Counted from the first letter of the stretch, positions 1 to 8,680 are shown. The stretch: 64,000 nt of DNA from Rhizobium sp. (GCA_028290545.1 JAQGJP010000016.1:1-64000); one strand, 5' to 3'. Numbers and translations are program-made. Notes: generated by a model not told the origin, from the sequence alone.

Positions 1-719
1 ATCAGATGCGCCTGGCCGAAGATCTGGAACTGGCCGACGATCTGCAGCACGAGTACCAGCAGTACCGTATGCCGGATCGACGGCAGCGTCACGTTCCACA
101 GCACGGTGAACCGGCCGGCGTGGTCGAGTTCGGCGGCTTCGTAGAGTTCGGATGGTATCTGGCTGAGTGCCGCGAGAAACAGCGCCATCGGCAGGCCGAC
201 ACCCCACCAGAGTGTGGTGACGACGAGCGACGGCATGGCGAGTGTCTGGTTGCCGAGGAAATTGATCGGCTCCATGCCGAACGAATGGAAGAGCGGCACC
301 AACAGGCCCTTGTCGGCGGACAACACCATCTGCCAGACCAGCGTCACTACCGAGACGGAGAAGACGCTCGACATGAAGAAGACCGAGCGCAGTACGCCCG
401 TGAGCCGGCTGGTTCCGAAGACCGCAAGCGCCAGCACCAGCGACAGGAACGTCATCGTCGGCACTGTCATGACAACGAAGAGCAGCGTATTGCCCACCGT
501 CTTCCAGAAGATCGTATCGAGCCACATGTCCTCGTAGTTCCGCAACCCGATGAACTCGCGATAGCTGCCGGCCAGTTCCCAGTCGTGGAGGCTGATCCAG
601 ATGCCCTTGAAGAACGGATAGACCAGCAGCACCAGGTAGATGCCGATGAAGGGCGCGAGGAAAAGATAGGCCGTGAGGGCATCGCGCCTGCGAAGGGCTG
701 CCTGCGTTCTCGCTCTCAT
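1..719 (-). CDS. Sugar ABC transporter permease (MalF/UgpA type), partial at window edge
   Basis: Inner-membrane permease subunit of a carbohydrate ABC importer. The reverse-strand reading frame starts with ATG at 719 and runs open past position 1, so about 239 codons of the N-terminal part are visible. After a basic N-terminus it shows several hydrophobic segments and, near the cut end, an EAA-type cytoplasmic loop (residues reading YEAAELDHAG) that docks on the ATPase. Its ATG overlaps the TGA of the upstream ATPase gene (ATGA), so the two are translationally coupled. Substrate cannot be told from the sequence; the family moves sugars, polyols or glycerol-3-phosphate. The substrate-binding protein and second permease presumably lie to the left of the window. 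Confidence 0.85.
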   Translation of the reverse strand, partial: MRARTQAALRRRDALTAYLFLAPFIGIYLVLLVYPFFKGIWISLHDWELAGSYREFIGLRNYEDMWLDTIFWKTVGNTLLFVVMTVPTMTFLSLVLALAVFGTSRLTGVLRSVFFMSSVFSVSVVTLVWQMVLSADKGLLVPLFHSFGMEPINFLGNQTLAMPSLVVTTLWWGVGLPMALFLAALSQIPSELYEAAELDHAGRFTVLWNVTLPSIRHTVLLVLVLQIVGQFQIFGQAHL

Positions 720-1813
720 GCGCCATCCTCCCCATGCCGGGTGATTGCGATGCCGGAGGCGTCGAAGACATGGTGGATGCCCGACGATATGGCGAAGCGC
801 ACCGTCGATCCGATTGCGGGTGCGGCGCCGTCGCGAAGTTCGGCCACGACGGCGGTGCCGCCGGGCAGGGTCGCATAGACCAGTTGCATCGCGCCCAGCT
901 GCTCGACGACATCCACCGTACCTGAGAGTGGTCCGTCATTGGCGGGCGCAAGGATTTCCGGCCTGATTCCGAGCGTGACGGTATCGCCGGGCTTGGCGCT
1001 TCCGGGCCGGATGTCGGCCGCGATCCGGCCATCGCTCGCGCAAGCGAGCTCCGCAACATCGCCGTTGACGGATATGATCGTCGCAGGAATGAGATTGATG
1101 CGCGGTGCGCCAAGGAATCCCGCGACGAATGTGTTTGCCGGACGGCGATAGAGATCGATCGGTGCGCCCACCTGCTCGATCCGGCCGTCCCTGAGCACGA
1201 CGATCCGGTCGGCCATGGTCATGGCCTCGGTCTGGTCGTGGGTGACATAGATCATCGTCGCGCCAAGCCGGTGGTGCAATTTGGCGATCTCGGTGCGCAT
1301 CGAGACGCGCAGCGCCGCATCGAGATTAGAGAGCGGTTCGTCGAACAGGAACACATCGGGTTCCCGCATGATCGCCCGGCCGATCGCGACGCGCTGGCGC
1401 TGGCCGCCCGAGAGCGCGCGCGGCTTGCGATGAAGATAGGGTTCGAGCTGGAGGATGCCGGCGGCCCTGGCGATGCGCTCGGCGATCTCGGCCTTGGGCG
1501 TGCCGATATTCTTGAGGCCGAAAGCCATGTTGTCGCGGGCCGTCATGTGGGGATAGAGCGCGTAGTTCTGGAACACCATGGCCACGCCGCGATCACGCGC
1601 TGCAACGTCGTTGACGCGGTTGCCGCCGATGAGGATGTCGCCTGATGTGATATTCTCGAAGCCGGCGATCATCCTGAGCAGGGTGGATTTGCCGCAACCG
1701 GAAGGGCCGACGAAAACCACGAACTCCCCCTCGCCGATATCGAGCGAAACGTCGCGGATCACTTTGACGGCGCCAAAATCCTTCGACACCCCTCGCAGGG
1801 CAACTTCCGCCAT
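716..1813 (-). CDS. Sugar ABC transporter ATP-binding protein (MalK/UgpC type)
   Basis: Cytoplasmic ATPase of a carbohydrate importer, 365 aa, the usual length for the MalK/UgpC group with its C-terminal TOBE regulatory domain. The Walker A motif GPSGCGKST is near residues 37-45, the signature [14 protein letters not shown] follows in the middle, Walker B reads [12 protein letters not shown] and the H-loop lies in IYVTHDQ. The C-terminal third has the beta-rich TOBE pattern. It is first in the visible leftward operon, coupled by ATGA to the permease, and is divergent from a LacI regulator across a 130-bp AT-rich spacer. Members of this group often energise several importers, so the substrate is unassigned. 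Confidence 0.9.
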   Translation of the reverse strand: MAEVALRGVSKDFGAVKVIRDVSLDIGEGEFVVFVGPSGCGKSTLLRMIAGFENITSGDILIGGNRVNDVAARDRGVAMVFQNYALYPHMTARDNMAFGLKNIGTPKAEIAERIARAAGILQLEPYLHRKPRALSGGQRQRVAIGRAIMREPDVFLFDEPLSNLDAALRVSMRTEIAKLHHRLGATMIYVTHDQTEAMTMADRIVVLRDGRIEQVGAPIDLYRRPANTFVAGFLGAPRINLIPATIISVNGDVAELACASDGRIAADIRPGSAKPGDTVTLGIRPEILAPANDGPLSGTVDVVEQLGAMQLVYATLPGGTAVVAELRDGAAPAIGSTVRFAISSGIHHVFDASGIAITRHGEDGA

Positions 1814-1830
1814 CCACTCCTCCCGAGTGT

Positions 1831-1867
1831 TTAGTAATATTTATGTGGTTATAACTAATAATATTAG
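1831..1867. promoter_or_regulatory. Candidate LacI-family operator pair
   Basis: The spacer between the importer and the lacI-type gene is strikingly AT-rich. It holds a perfect odd-centred palindrome CTAATAATATTAG at 1855-1867 and a related imperfect copy TTAGTAATATTTA at 1831-1843 (9 of 13 positions match), 24 bp centre to centre. Two sites about two helical turns apart in a divergent spacer fit binding by the adjacent LacI-type repressor. The assignment is an inference. Confidence 0.45.
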
Positions 1868-1943
1868 CAACAGCAAGGGAGGAGTCCTTGTTGGCCGATA
1901 AAATTCCATGCTATGCGAAATCCAGTGCCTGCCGGGGGAGCGT

Positions 1944-2954
1944 GTGACCAAGAAACCCACCATGTCCGATGTCGCGGTGGCTTGCGGTGTGTCGCAGGCG
2001 ACGGTCTCGCTCGTTCTCAACAATGCGCCCGGCACCCGCATCTCTGCGGCGACCCGCGAAGCCGTGCTGCACAAGGCCGCGGAGATCGGCTACAGCACCG
2101 CCGCCCGCCGCGTGGAACGCCGGCCGCTGATCGCCATGCTGATCAACGACGTGACGAGTTCGCCGCATGTCGCGGGCCTGATCGAGGGCGTTGCGGAAGC
2201 CGCCAACGAGCTAGGCTTCCTGGTTTCGGTGATGCCTTCGGCCGGTGACGAGGAATCCGAGCATGCCGCACTCGATTATCTCGCCACCCTTCCGGTGGCG
2301 GGCGTGGTCTATGCGCGGCTGATCACCCAGCAGGTGGAGGTTCCGGCCCGGCTTTCCGAATGGCCGGCCGTCCTTCTCAATTGCTATGTGGTGGATGAAG
2401 CGCTCCCGAGCGTCGTGCCGGGGGATCTGGCCGCGGGCATGCAGGCGACATTGTCAATGATCGAGGCGGGGCATACGCGTATCGCCTATATCGGTGGCGA
2501 GGATTCCATCGAGGCGTCGCGCGAGCGCATCAAGGGCTATCGCCGGGCGCTGGCGATGCGGGATATTCCCGTCGATCCGCATTTGATCCTCAAAGGCGGC
2601 TGGACGATCCGTGGCGGCTACAACGCCTTCAAGCAGTTGCAGGCACTGCGGGAGCCGCCGACCGCGATCTGCTGCTTCTGCGACCGCACCGCCATGGGCG
2701 TCTATGCCGCCGCCGCCGAGGCGGGCCTGTCGATTCCACGCGACATTTCCGTGATCGGCTTCGATAACGAGTCCTACACCGCCGACATGTTGCCGCCGCT
2801 GACGACCATGGAACTGCCGCATACCGATATGGCACGCTATGCCGTGGAGACGCTCGCCGAGATCATCGCGGCGCCGCGCTCCCGCCGGGAAAACGTCAGG
2901 ATGAAGTTTGAATGCGAGATGATACGGCGCCAGTCGGTCGCGATTCGAACCTGA
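1944..2954 (+). CDS. LacI-family transcriptional regulator
   Basis: DNA-binding repressor of 336 aa. The N-terminal helix-turn-helix reads TMSDVAVACGVSQATVSLVLNN, followed by the hinge and a periplasmic-binding-protein-like ligand domain; GFDNESYTADMLPPLTTMELP near the C-terminus is typical of the family. The GTG at 1944 is preferred because GGGGGAG lies a few bases upstream and it places the HTH at the very N-terminus; an in-frame ATG at 1908 would add 12 residues without a good ribosome site. Divergent from the sugar importer, which it probably represses until the sugar binds. Confidence 0.88.
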   Translation: MTKKPTMSDVAVACGVSQATVSLVLNNAPGTRISAATREAVLHKAAEIGYSTAARRVERRPLIAMLINDVTSSPHVAGLIEGVAEAANELGFLVSVMPSAGDEESEHAALDYLATLPVAGVVYARLITQQVEVPARLSEWPAVLLNCYVVDEALPSVVPGDLAAGMQATLSMIEAGHTRIAYIGGEDSIEASRERIKGYRRALAMRDIPVDPHLILKGGWTIRGGYNAFKQLQALREPPTAICCFCDRTAMGVYAAAAEAGLSIPRDISVIGFDNESYTADMLPPLTTMELPHTDMARYAVETLAEIIAAPRSRRENVRMKFECEMIRRQSVAIRT

Positions 2955-3152
2955 TCTGGAGGGACGTTGTCTGGCCATCGTGAGCAACCTGCTGTTCGTG
3001 GCCTATGGCTTCGTCGAACATCCGCCGCCGGGTGCTCCTGCGGATCAATCCCGTGAGACTGATCCAACTGCAACACCCGACGTTGTTACGCCGGAAGAGA
3101 ATGCCGATGCTGGCCCGACCTTGCCGTCGCCAGCCAGGCATCGGCAGTGTTG

Positions 3153-4421
3153 TCAGACATCTCTTCCGGAAATCTGCCTATCCAGCGCTCTGACGGTTTC
3201 GAACAGGACCGCGGCTCCGAATGCTATGTCATCGTTCTCCGCCAGCTCCTCCGGCGCATGGCTCCTGCCGTTGAGACAGGGGATGAATATCATCGCCGCG
3301 CGCGAAATCCTGGCCAGGAATGCGGCATCGTGCCCTGCGCCGGAAGCGAGTTGGCGATGCGATCCGCCAAGGCGTTCGACTGCGCCGGCCAGCATGGTGC
3401 CGATGCCGGTGTCCATCCGCACCGCGGGGGCATCGGATATCTGCCGCAGCGAGATGTCGGCATGGTCACCCTTGGCGACAGACGTGCAAAGCTCGCTCAG
3501 GGCTGCCGCAAACGTGTCCAGGTCTTCCCGTAGCTCCGAGCGGATATCGACCAGCAATCGGACATTGGACGGCACGACATTGGCTGCATTGGGCAGCATC
3601 GCGAACTCGCCGACGGTCGCGGCAAAATGCCGGGGCTGCCGCGAAAGATCGGTCGCCAGATGTTCGATACCCAGGACGAGCTTCGATGCCGCCACGAGCG
3701 CATCGCGGCGCGCTCCCATCGGTGTCGTGCCGGCGTGATCCGCCCGGCCCTCGACCACGATCTCGATGCGGGCAATGCCTGATATCGCGGTCACTATGCC
3801 GATGTCCCGCTTTTCTGTCGCGAGAACTGGGCCCTGTTCGATATGCAGTTCCAGGAAGACCTTGATGTTCCGCCGGGGCGGGCCGGAGTTTTCGCTGCCG
3901 CCGGCCGCGACCAGCCCCTGGGACAGGGTCATGCCGTCTGCCTGCCGCTCGAGCCATTCCGGTGGCCGAACCCCCGCCATGCCGCGGCTGCCGATGCAGG
4001 AAACGCCGAAGATGGAGACCTCTTCGGCCAGGAAATCGACGATCTCCAGGTCATGGTTGAGTTCGATCCCGGCATCCGCCAGCGATCGAGCCACTTCGAG
4101 CGCCGCCACGACCCCCGCAATGCCATCGAACCGGCCGCCATCGGGTACGGTGTCCGAATGCGAGCCGAGCATCAATGTCCCCGATCCCGGCTTCCGGCCG
4201 GCGCGGCGGCCGATCAGGTTGCCTGAGGCATCGATCCGCGTCTCCAGGCCCGCTGCACGGAAGCGCTCCGTGAGCCAGGCGCGGCCTTCGAGATGCAGCG
4301 TGCTGAAGGCGCGGCGAGTCCAGGGGCGCCCCGGCTCGGTGATCGCAGCCAACGCATCGATGTCTTGAGCGATGCGGGCTGCGGAGACCGGCAGGTTGGG
4401 CCTGTCGCCCATCTGGCTCAT
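3153..4421 (-). CDS. Zn-dependent N-carbamoyl-L-amino-acid hydrolase / allantoate amidohydrolase family (M20)
   Basis: Predicted cytoplasmic metal-dependent amidase, 422 aa, matching the M20 carbamoylase/allantoate amidohydrolase group in length. Metal-site motifs are visible: GSHSDTV (His88, Asp90), GGRFDGIAGV (Asp99), the catalytic Glu pair in AEEVSIFG (about 133-134), and a late His region GAGHDAAFLARI. The family cleaves N-carbamoyl-amino acids to the amino acid, CO2 and ammonia, or attacks allantoate or ureido acids. The start overlaps the stop of the upstream cyclic amidohydrolase (ATGA). Ring opening by that enzyme followed by decarbamoylation by this one makes a hydantoin-type two-step pathway. 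Exact substrate unknown. Confidence 0.85.
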   Translation of the reverse strand: MSQMGDRPNLPVSAARIAQDIDALAAITEPGRPWTRRAFSTLHLEGRAWLTERFRAAGLETRIDASGNLIGRRAGRKPGSGTLMLGSHSDTVPDGGRFDGIAGVVAALEVARSLADAGIELNHDLEIVDFLAEEVSIFGVSCIGSRGMAGVRPPEWLERQADGMTLSQGLVAAGGSENSGPPRRNIKVFLELHIEQGPVLATEKRDIGIVTAISGIARIEIVVEGRADHAGTTPMGARRDALVAASKLVLGIEHLATDLSRQPRHFAATVGEFAMLPNAANVVPSNVRLLVDIRSELREDLDTFAAALSELCTSVAKGDHADISLRQISDAPAVRMDTGIGTMLAGAVERLGGSHRQLASGAGHDAAFLARISRAAMIFIPCLNGRSHAPEELAENDDIAFGAAVLFETVRALDRQISGRDV

Positions 4422-5800
4422 GCGAGGGACCTCGACAACGGAAGCGATGCGGGCGGACGCACGAAGCGGCCGCTGCCCGGAGCGGCAAGAACCGTCCTTC
4501 CGTCATAGACCAGTTCGCCGCGGCAATAGGTGGCGGCGACACGATAGGGCAGGGTCATTCCGTCATAGGGCGACCAGCGGGCGACATTGTTGCCGGTTTT
4601 TCCGGCATCGTAAACGTAGGCCTCCGGGGTCAGCACCGCGATATCGGCATGCTTGCCGGGCTCCAGCGCGCCCTTCACATGGTCGATGCGGAAATGGCGT
4701 GCGGGATTGAGCGCCATCAGGCGCGCGCCCCAGTTGAGCGGCACGCCGCGCGCAATCGCGCCCTTGACGAAGAGCGGTATCAGGGTTTCCAGCCCCGGCA
4801 GGCCGGAGGCATTGGCCAGCATATCAGGATTGGTCTTGCGGTCGAGCGACCAGCTGACGTGATCGGTCGAAAGAAGCGTCACGTTGCCGGCGGCAAGCTG
4901 CCGCCACAGCGCCTCCACCTCGGCCCGTGGGCGGATCGGCGGATTGCATTTGGACCGGCCGCCGAGCCGCTTCGCGTCGGTCTCCTCGTCCAGCGTCAGG
5001 TAGTGGATCAGGCATTCGACGGTCGCGGCATGGCCCTGTGCCCGATAAGAAGCCGCGATCTCGTAGCCGCGCGACAGCGAGCAATGCACGACATGCGCCG
5101 GGCAGCCCGTCTGCACGCCGATCTCGTAGATCTCGTGCATCGCCAGCAGTTCGGTCAGCGGCGGTCGCGACCGCCCATGCGCGGTATAGTCGGTGACGCC
5201 TGATGCAATGACCTTGGCCATCGCCGCGCGGACATACTCGTCATTCTCATTGTGCACGCCGGCGGTCAGGCCGGTCTTGGCAACCTCCGCGAAACATTCC
5301 GCCAGCAGCGCCGGCGGTATGCGCGGAAAGCGCTTCGGATCGGTGCCGAAGGTCGAGAACTTGAACGCGGCGACACCGGCTTCCGCCTGTTCGGCGATGC
5401 GGGCGGCGCCTTCTTCGGGATCGACGGTGCCGTAGAGCGCGAAATCCACGCGCGCCTGCGTCTCGGCATGCGCGATCTTGCCTTTGACGGCCTCAGCCGA
5501 GCAGACGAGGTTGCCCTCGTCATAGGGCATATCGACAATGGTGGTCACGCCGCCCGCGGCCGCCGCACGCGTCGACCAGATGAAATCCTCCTGGTTCTTC
5601 TGGCTCAGTGAATGCACCTGGGCATCGATAGCGCCTGGCATGATCAGCGCCGCACCGAGGTCATGCCGCTCGCGAGCGGCGGGCATGGCACCCTGCCCGA
5701 GCATAGCGACGAGGCCGTCACGGACGGCGACGAAGCCCGACGGCACGACGCGGTCGGGCAGAACCAGCGTGCCTTTGAGGACGAAATCGAAATCGGACAT
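4418..5800 (-). CDS. Cyclic amidohydrolase (dihydropyrimidinase/allantoinase/dihydroorotase family)
   Basis: Predicted binuclear-metal amidohydrolase opening a cyclic ureide or hydantoin, 460 aa. The amidohydrolase fold is recognised from PGAIDAQVH (57-63), the lysine in AAFKFSTFG (Lys147, the carboxylated metal bridge in the family), His183 (GVHNENDEY), His239 (VVHCSLSRG) and Asp313 (STDHVSW). The first metal motif is Gln-Val-His where the usual form is His-x-His; some dihydroorotase-like members share this. A GGGGAA ribosome site sits 7 nt before the ATG. It is coupled by ATGA to the carbamoylase and is tail-on to the lysR gene at 5884-7074, which reads the same way. Hydantoinase, allantoinase or a related ureide hydrolase are all possible. 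Confidence 0.82.
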   Translation of the reverse strand: MSDFDFVLKGTLVLPDRVVPSGFVAVRDGLVAMLGQGAMPAARERHDLGAALIMPGAIDAQVHSLSQKNQEDFIWSTRAAAAGGVTTIVDMPYDEGNLVCSAEAVKGKIAHAETQARVDFALYGTVDPEEGAARIAEQAEAGVAAFKFSTFGTDPKRFPRIPPALLAECFAEVAKTGLTAGVHNENDEYVRAAMAKVIASGVTDYTAHGRSRPPLTELLAMHEIYEIGVQTGCPAHVVHCSLSRGYEIAASYRAQGHAATVECLIHYLTLDEETDAKRLGGRSKCNPPIRPRAEVEALWRQLAAGNVTLLSTDHVSWSLDRKTNPDMLANASGLPGLETLIPLFVKGAIARGVPLNWGARLMALNPARHFRIDHVKGALEPGKHADIAVLTPEAYVYDAGKTGNNVARWSPYDGMTLPYRVAATYCRGELVYDGRTVLAAPGSGRFVRPPASLPLSRSLA

Positions 5801-5883
5801 CGGACGTTCCCCGGCAGCAGAAGCAACGGACCGCAGTCTAGGGTCGGCGGCGTCGGCAGGGGATATGCCGATTTCCGGACAAA

Positions 5884-7074
5884 CTATGCGCCGCCAATCG
5901 ATTGCGCGATCTGCATGGCGATCCGGCGCGAGGCCTGCGTCCGCTGCCAGACGAGGTGAAAGCCGACCCGTGGTGCATCCGGCAGCCTGATGATGCCGAT
6001 CGGCCGGTCGAGCGCCGCGACCGCCTCCAGCGGAAGCACGGTAAGATAGCCGTGGTCGAGGACGAGGTTGATGACGATCGACAGGGCATCGACCTCCACC
6101 AGTCGCGCTGCGGCCTGGCCTTCGCTGCCAAGGAACGGTTCCAGCGCCTCGCTGACCGACTGGCGCAGCCCGCTTCGCAGGCTCGGCACAGCGATCAGGC
6201 GGCGATCGATCAGCGGCTGGATCGACGCTCCCGCTGTGACGATATCGGCCGATCCGATCAGCACCAGCTCGCCGGTGAAGATCTCCAGGCTCTCGAAGCG
6301 CTTGTTACGCAACGCGATATCGGTCAGCGCCACGTCGAAGCGCCCTGCGCGCAGCCCTTCGGCAAGATCCTCCGCCGTCGTGCTGCTCACCAGCAGATCA
6401 GGCTTGCTGTCATCGGCGCGCCAGGCGGCGACCAAGGCGGCCAGCCGCGCCGCCAGCCGGCTTTCATGGCCGACGGGAATGATCGTGCCGAGCTTGACGG
6501 TGCGGAGGTCGCGGGCGAAGCGCCTTCTCGCCGGCCCCGTCAGGCTGGCGAGCTTGGCGGTCAGCGCCTGCGCCGCCTCGCCGAATTCCAGCCCCTCCGG
6601 CGTCGGCTCGCAACCACGCATCTCGCGGATAAGCAGCTTTTGCCCGAGCACACGCTCGAGCTCCGCCATCTGCCGCGACAGGTTGGGCTGGCCGACACCG
6701 AGTTCGCGCGCCGCACGCCGGATCGAGCCGACCCGGATCACTGCATTGAAGTTGGCGAGTACGGCCACGGGCATGGCGTTCCGCGCGGCCCAAGAAAGCA
6801 CATGGCCGGTACCGTCCTGCTTCATGCCAGCGATCGCGGCAATGCTTGCAAGGATGTCGATGAAGGCGGGAATGGAGCGCGCGAGATTCTCTCCGGCCAG
6901 CGTCAGGGAAAGTCCCCCATCCCGGCGCGATGCCAGCTTCAATGCCAGCTCGGTCTCGAACCGCTCGAATGCATCGGCAACGCTCGACGGCGGCCGGCCG
7001 AGCAGCGTAGCCGCGCCGCGCACGGAGCTTTCCTGCATCACCGCAAGTGCTGTCGCCAGCGTGGCCGTGTCCAT
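5884..7074 (-). CDS. LysR-type regulator with two N-terminal winged-helix domains
   Basis: Transcription factor of 396 aa, nearly 100 residues longer than a normal LysR protein. Residues about 1-65 look like a degenerate LysR winged helix (VRGAATLLGRPPSSVADAFERFE and then SLTLAGENL), while residues about 101-165 form a second, well-preserved one (GSIRRAARELGVGQPNLSRQ, then CEPTPEGLEFGEAA). A periplasmic-binding-like effector domain follows. It is divergent from the lyase-ubiD-ubiX operon and lies just upstream of, and in the same direction as, the amidohydrolase pair, so it may control both. The AAGGAG ribosome site is 11 nt from the ATG, slightly long. Confidence 0.85.
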   Translation of the reverse strand: MDTATLATALAVMQESSVRGAATLLGRPPSSVADAFERFETELALKLASRRDGGLSLTLAGENLARSIPAFIDILASIAAIAGMKQDGTGHVLSWAARNAMPVAVLANFNAVIRVGSIRRAARELGVGQPNLSRQMAELERVLGQKLLIREMRGCEPTPEGLEFGEAAQALTAKLASLTGPARRRFARDLRTVKLGTIIPVGHESRLAARLAALVAAWRADDSKPDLLVSSTTAEDLAEGLRAGRFDVALTDIALRNKRFESLEIFTGELVLIGSADIVTAGASIQPLIDRRLIAVPSLRSGLRQSVSEALEPFLGSEGQAAARLVEVDALSIVINLVLDHGYLTVLPLEAVAALDRPIGIIRLPDAPRVGFHLVWQRTQASRRIAMQIAQSIGGA

Positions 7075-7183
7075 TCCGCCACCGCGCTCCTTGCTGCTTC
7101 ATGGCATCTATTGTCCGGTTTTTAGCATATCCTGTTCCGGCGGCAAGCTTACTAAGCTCAGCCGGACAATGAGGGAGCCGCCG

Positions 7184-8680
7184 ATGACGCCGATGACCAT
7201 AGCCGTGGGCACGAAGCCGCTGACGATCGACGATGTCGGCGCCATTGCCGAGCGCAGGGCGATCGTCGTCCTGTCGACGGATGGGCGCGAGGCAGTCAGC
7301 AAGGCGCGCGCCGTGGTCGACCGGCTGGTGGACGAGAAGATCCCCGCCTACGGCATCACGACAGGCGTCGGCAGCCAGAAGGATTTCGCCGTCGATCCCG
7401 AGGCGATCGCCCGCTACAACGACCTGATGATCACCGCGCATGCAACGCTTGCGCCCGGCCGCAATGCGCCGCCCCAGGTGGTGCGTGCGGCACTGGCCAT
7501 CCAGCTCTCGCTCTTTGCCCGCGGACGCTCCGGTGTCCGCCTCGAACTGGTCGAGAGCCTCGTGGCGCGGCTGCAGGTCGATGACCTGCCTGCCGCACGC
7601 CTCGGCATGTCCGTCGGGGCATCCGATATCGTCGCGATGAGCCAGATGGCCGTGCCGCTGATCGGCCGTACCGGTGTCCAGGCAGGCGGGCACGGCCCGG
7701 CGCCGCTCGACGGACTGACCGCCAAGGAGGCGGTGTCGCTGCTCAATTCCAACAGCCTCATGCTGGCCGAGGGCGTGCTGGCGATCCGCGAACTGCGCGC
7801 GCTGCTCGATGCGGCGACGCTGGCCGGTGCCATGTCGATGGAAGGCCTGCGCGGCAACCTGCGCTCCTGGAGCGAGCAGGTCGATCTGGCGCGCGGCCAG
7901 CCTGGCCAGATCCGCACGGGCAAGGCCCTGAGGGCGGCGCTGACCGGCAGTAGGCTCTGGCAGCCGGGCGAGGCGCGCTTCCTGCAAGATCCGCTGAGCT
8001 TCCGCTGCATCCCCCAGATCCACGGCGCCGCCGAGGCGGCCTACGATTTCGCCCATTCGATCTTCGAGACGGAACTGGGCGCGGCCTGTGACAACCCGAT
8101 CATCGACACCGCCACCGGCGATTTCATCTCGCATGGAAACATGGAAACAACGGCCTGCGCGCTTGCCATGGATACGCTTCGCCAGGCCATCGCCAAGGTG
8201 ATCGAGGCCTCCGGGCAGCGCATTCACAAGATCCAGTGGCCGGGTTTCACCGGCCTGCCAACCAGCCTCGCCGCCGAACCCGGCGCGATCGGCGGCGTGC
8301 AATTCCTCAATTTCGGCCACATCGCCGGCGCCACCGTCGGCGCGGTGCGTCAGGCGGCCCATCCCGCGATGCTCAACTATTCCGGCCAGCTCGATGACGG
8401 CGTCGAGGACGTCGCGGGCAATGCGCCGCAATCCGTTGCCGAGACGGTGCGCATGCTGGAACCCGCCTGGACGGTGGTGGCGATCGAGGCCGCCTGCGCG
8501 GTCTGGGCGATCCACCGCCGCGCCCTCGACATCACGACCCTGGGCGATGGGGTGCGGCCGATGGTGGAGCGCATCCTGCCTGTGCTGCCGATCGGTACGG
8601 AAGGCCAGAGGATCTTCGATCTCGGCCAGATCGTCGATATCCTGAAAGCGGAGTTCGGCGTCACTGAGTCGCTGGCGTGA
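7184..8680 (+). CDS. Aromatic amino acid lyase (HAL/PAL) family protein with altered MIO motif
   Basis: Homologue of histidine and phenylalanine ammonia-lyases, 498 aa (family about 500). Recognisable family segments: AYGITTGVGS near the N-terminus, LLNSNSLMLAEG in the middle, FRCIPQIHGAAEAAYD, and GQLDDGVEDVAGNA in place of the usual NQEDHVS. The Ala-Ser-Gly triad that cyclises to the MIO cofactor is absent: where HAL has SVGASGDLAP, this protein reads SVGASDIVAM. The catalytic Tyr of QDPYSLRC is Leu (QDPLSFRC). A MIO-independent elimination is therefore more likely than classical ammonia release; ergothionase, which expels trimethylamine, is the known precedent. ATG at 7184 is chosen because GAGGGAG precedes it by 6 nt. 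First gene of an operon with ubiD- and ubiX-like genes. Confidence 0.8.
   Translation: MTPMTIAVGTKPLTIDDVGAIAERRAIVVLSTDGREAVSKARAVVDRLVDEKIPAYGITTGVGSQKDFAVDPEAIARYNDLMITAHATLAPGRNAPPQVVRAALAIQLSLFARGRSGVRLELVESLVARLQVDDLPAARLGMSVGASDIVAMSQMAVPLIGRTGVQAGGHGPAPLDGLTAKEAVSLLNSNSLMLAEGVLAIRELRALLDAATLAGAMSMEGLRGNLRSWSEQVDLARGQPGQIRTGKALRAALTGSRLWQPGEARFLQDPLSFRCIPQIHGAAEAAYDFAHSIFETELGAACDNPIIDTATGDFISHGNMETTACALAMDTLRQAIAKVIEASGQRIHKIQWPGFTGLPTSLAAEPGAIGGVQFLNFGHIAGATVGAVRQAAHPAMLNYSGQLDDGVEDVAGNAPQSVAETVRMLEPAWTVVAIEAACAVWAIHRRALDITTLGDGVRPMVERILPVLPIGTEGQRIFDLGQIVDILKAEFGVTESLA

Noticed and set aside
2955..3152. A small gene in the 198-bp gap after the LacI gene
   Set aside because: Short frames here have no ribosome site and no recognisable motif; it looks like a spacer between converging genes.
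6068..7183. The N-terminal extension of the lyase open frame
   Set aside because: It is the antisense of the LysR gene; the ribosome site and family homology begin at 7184.
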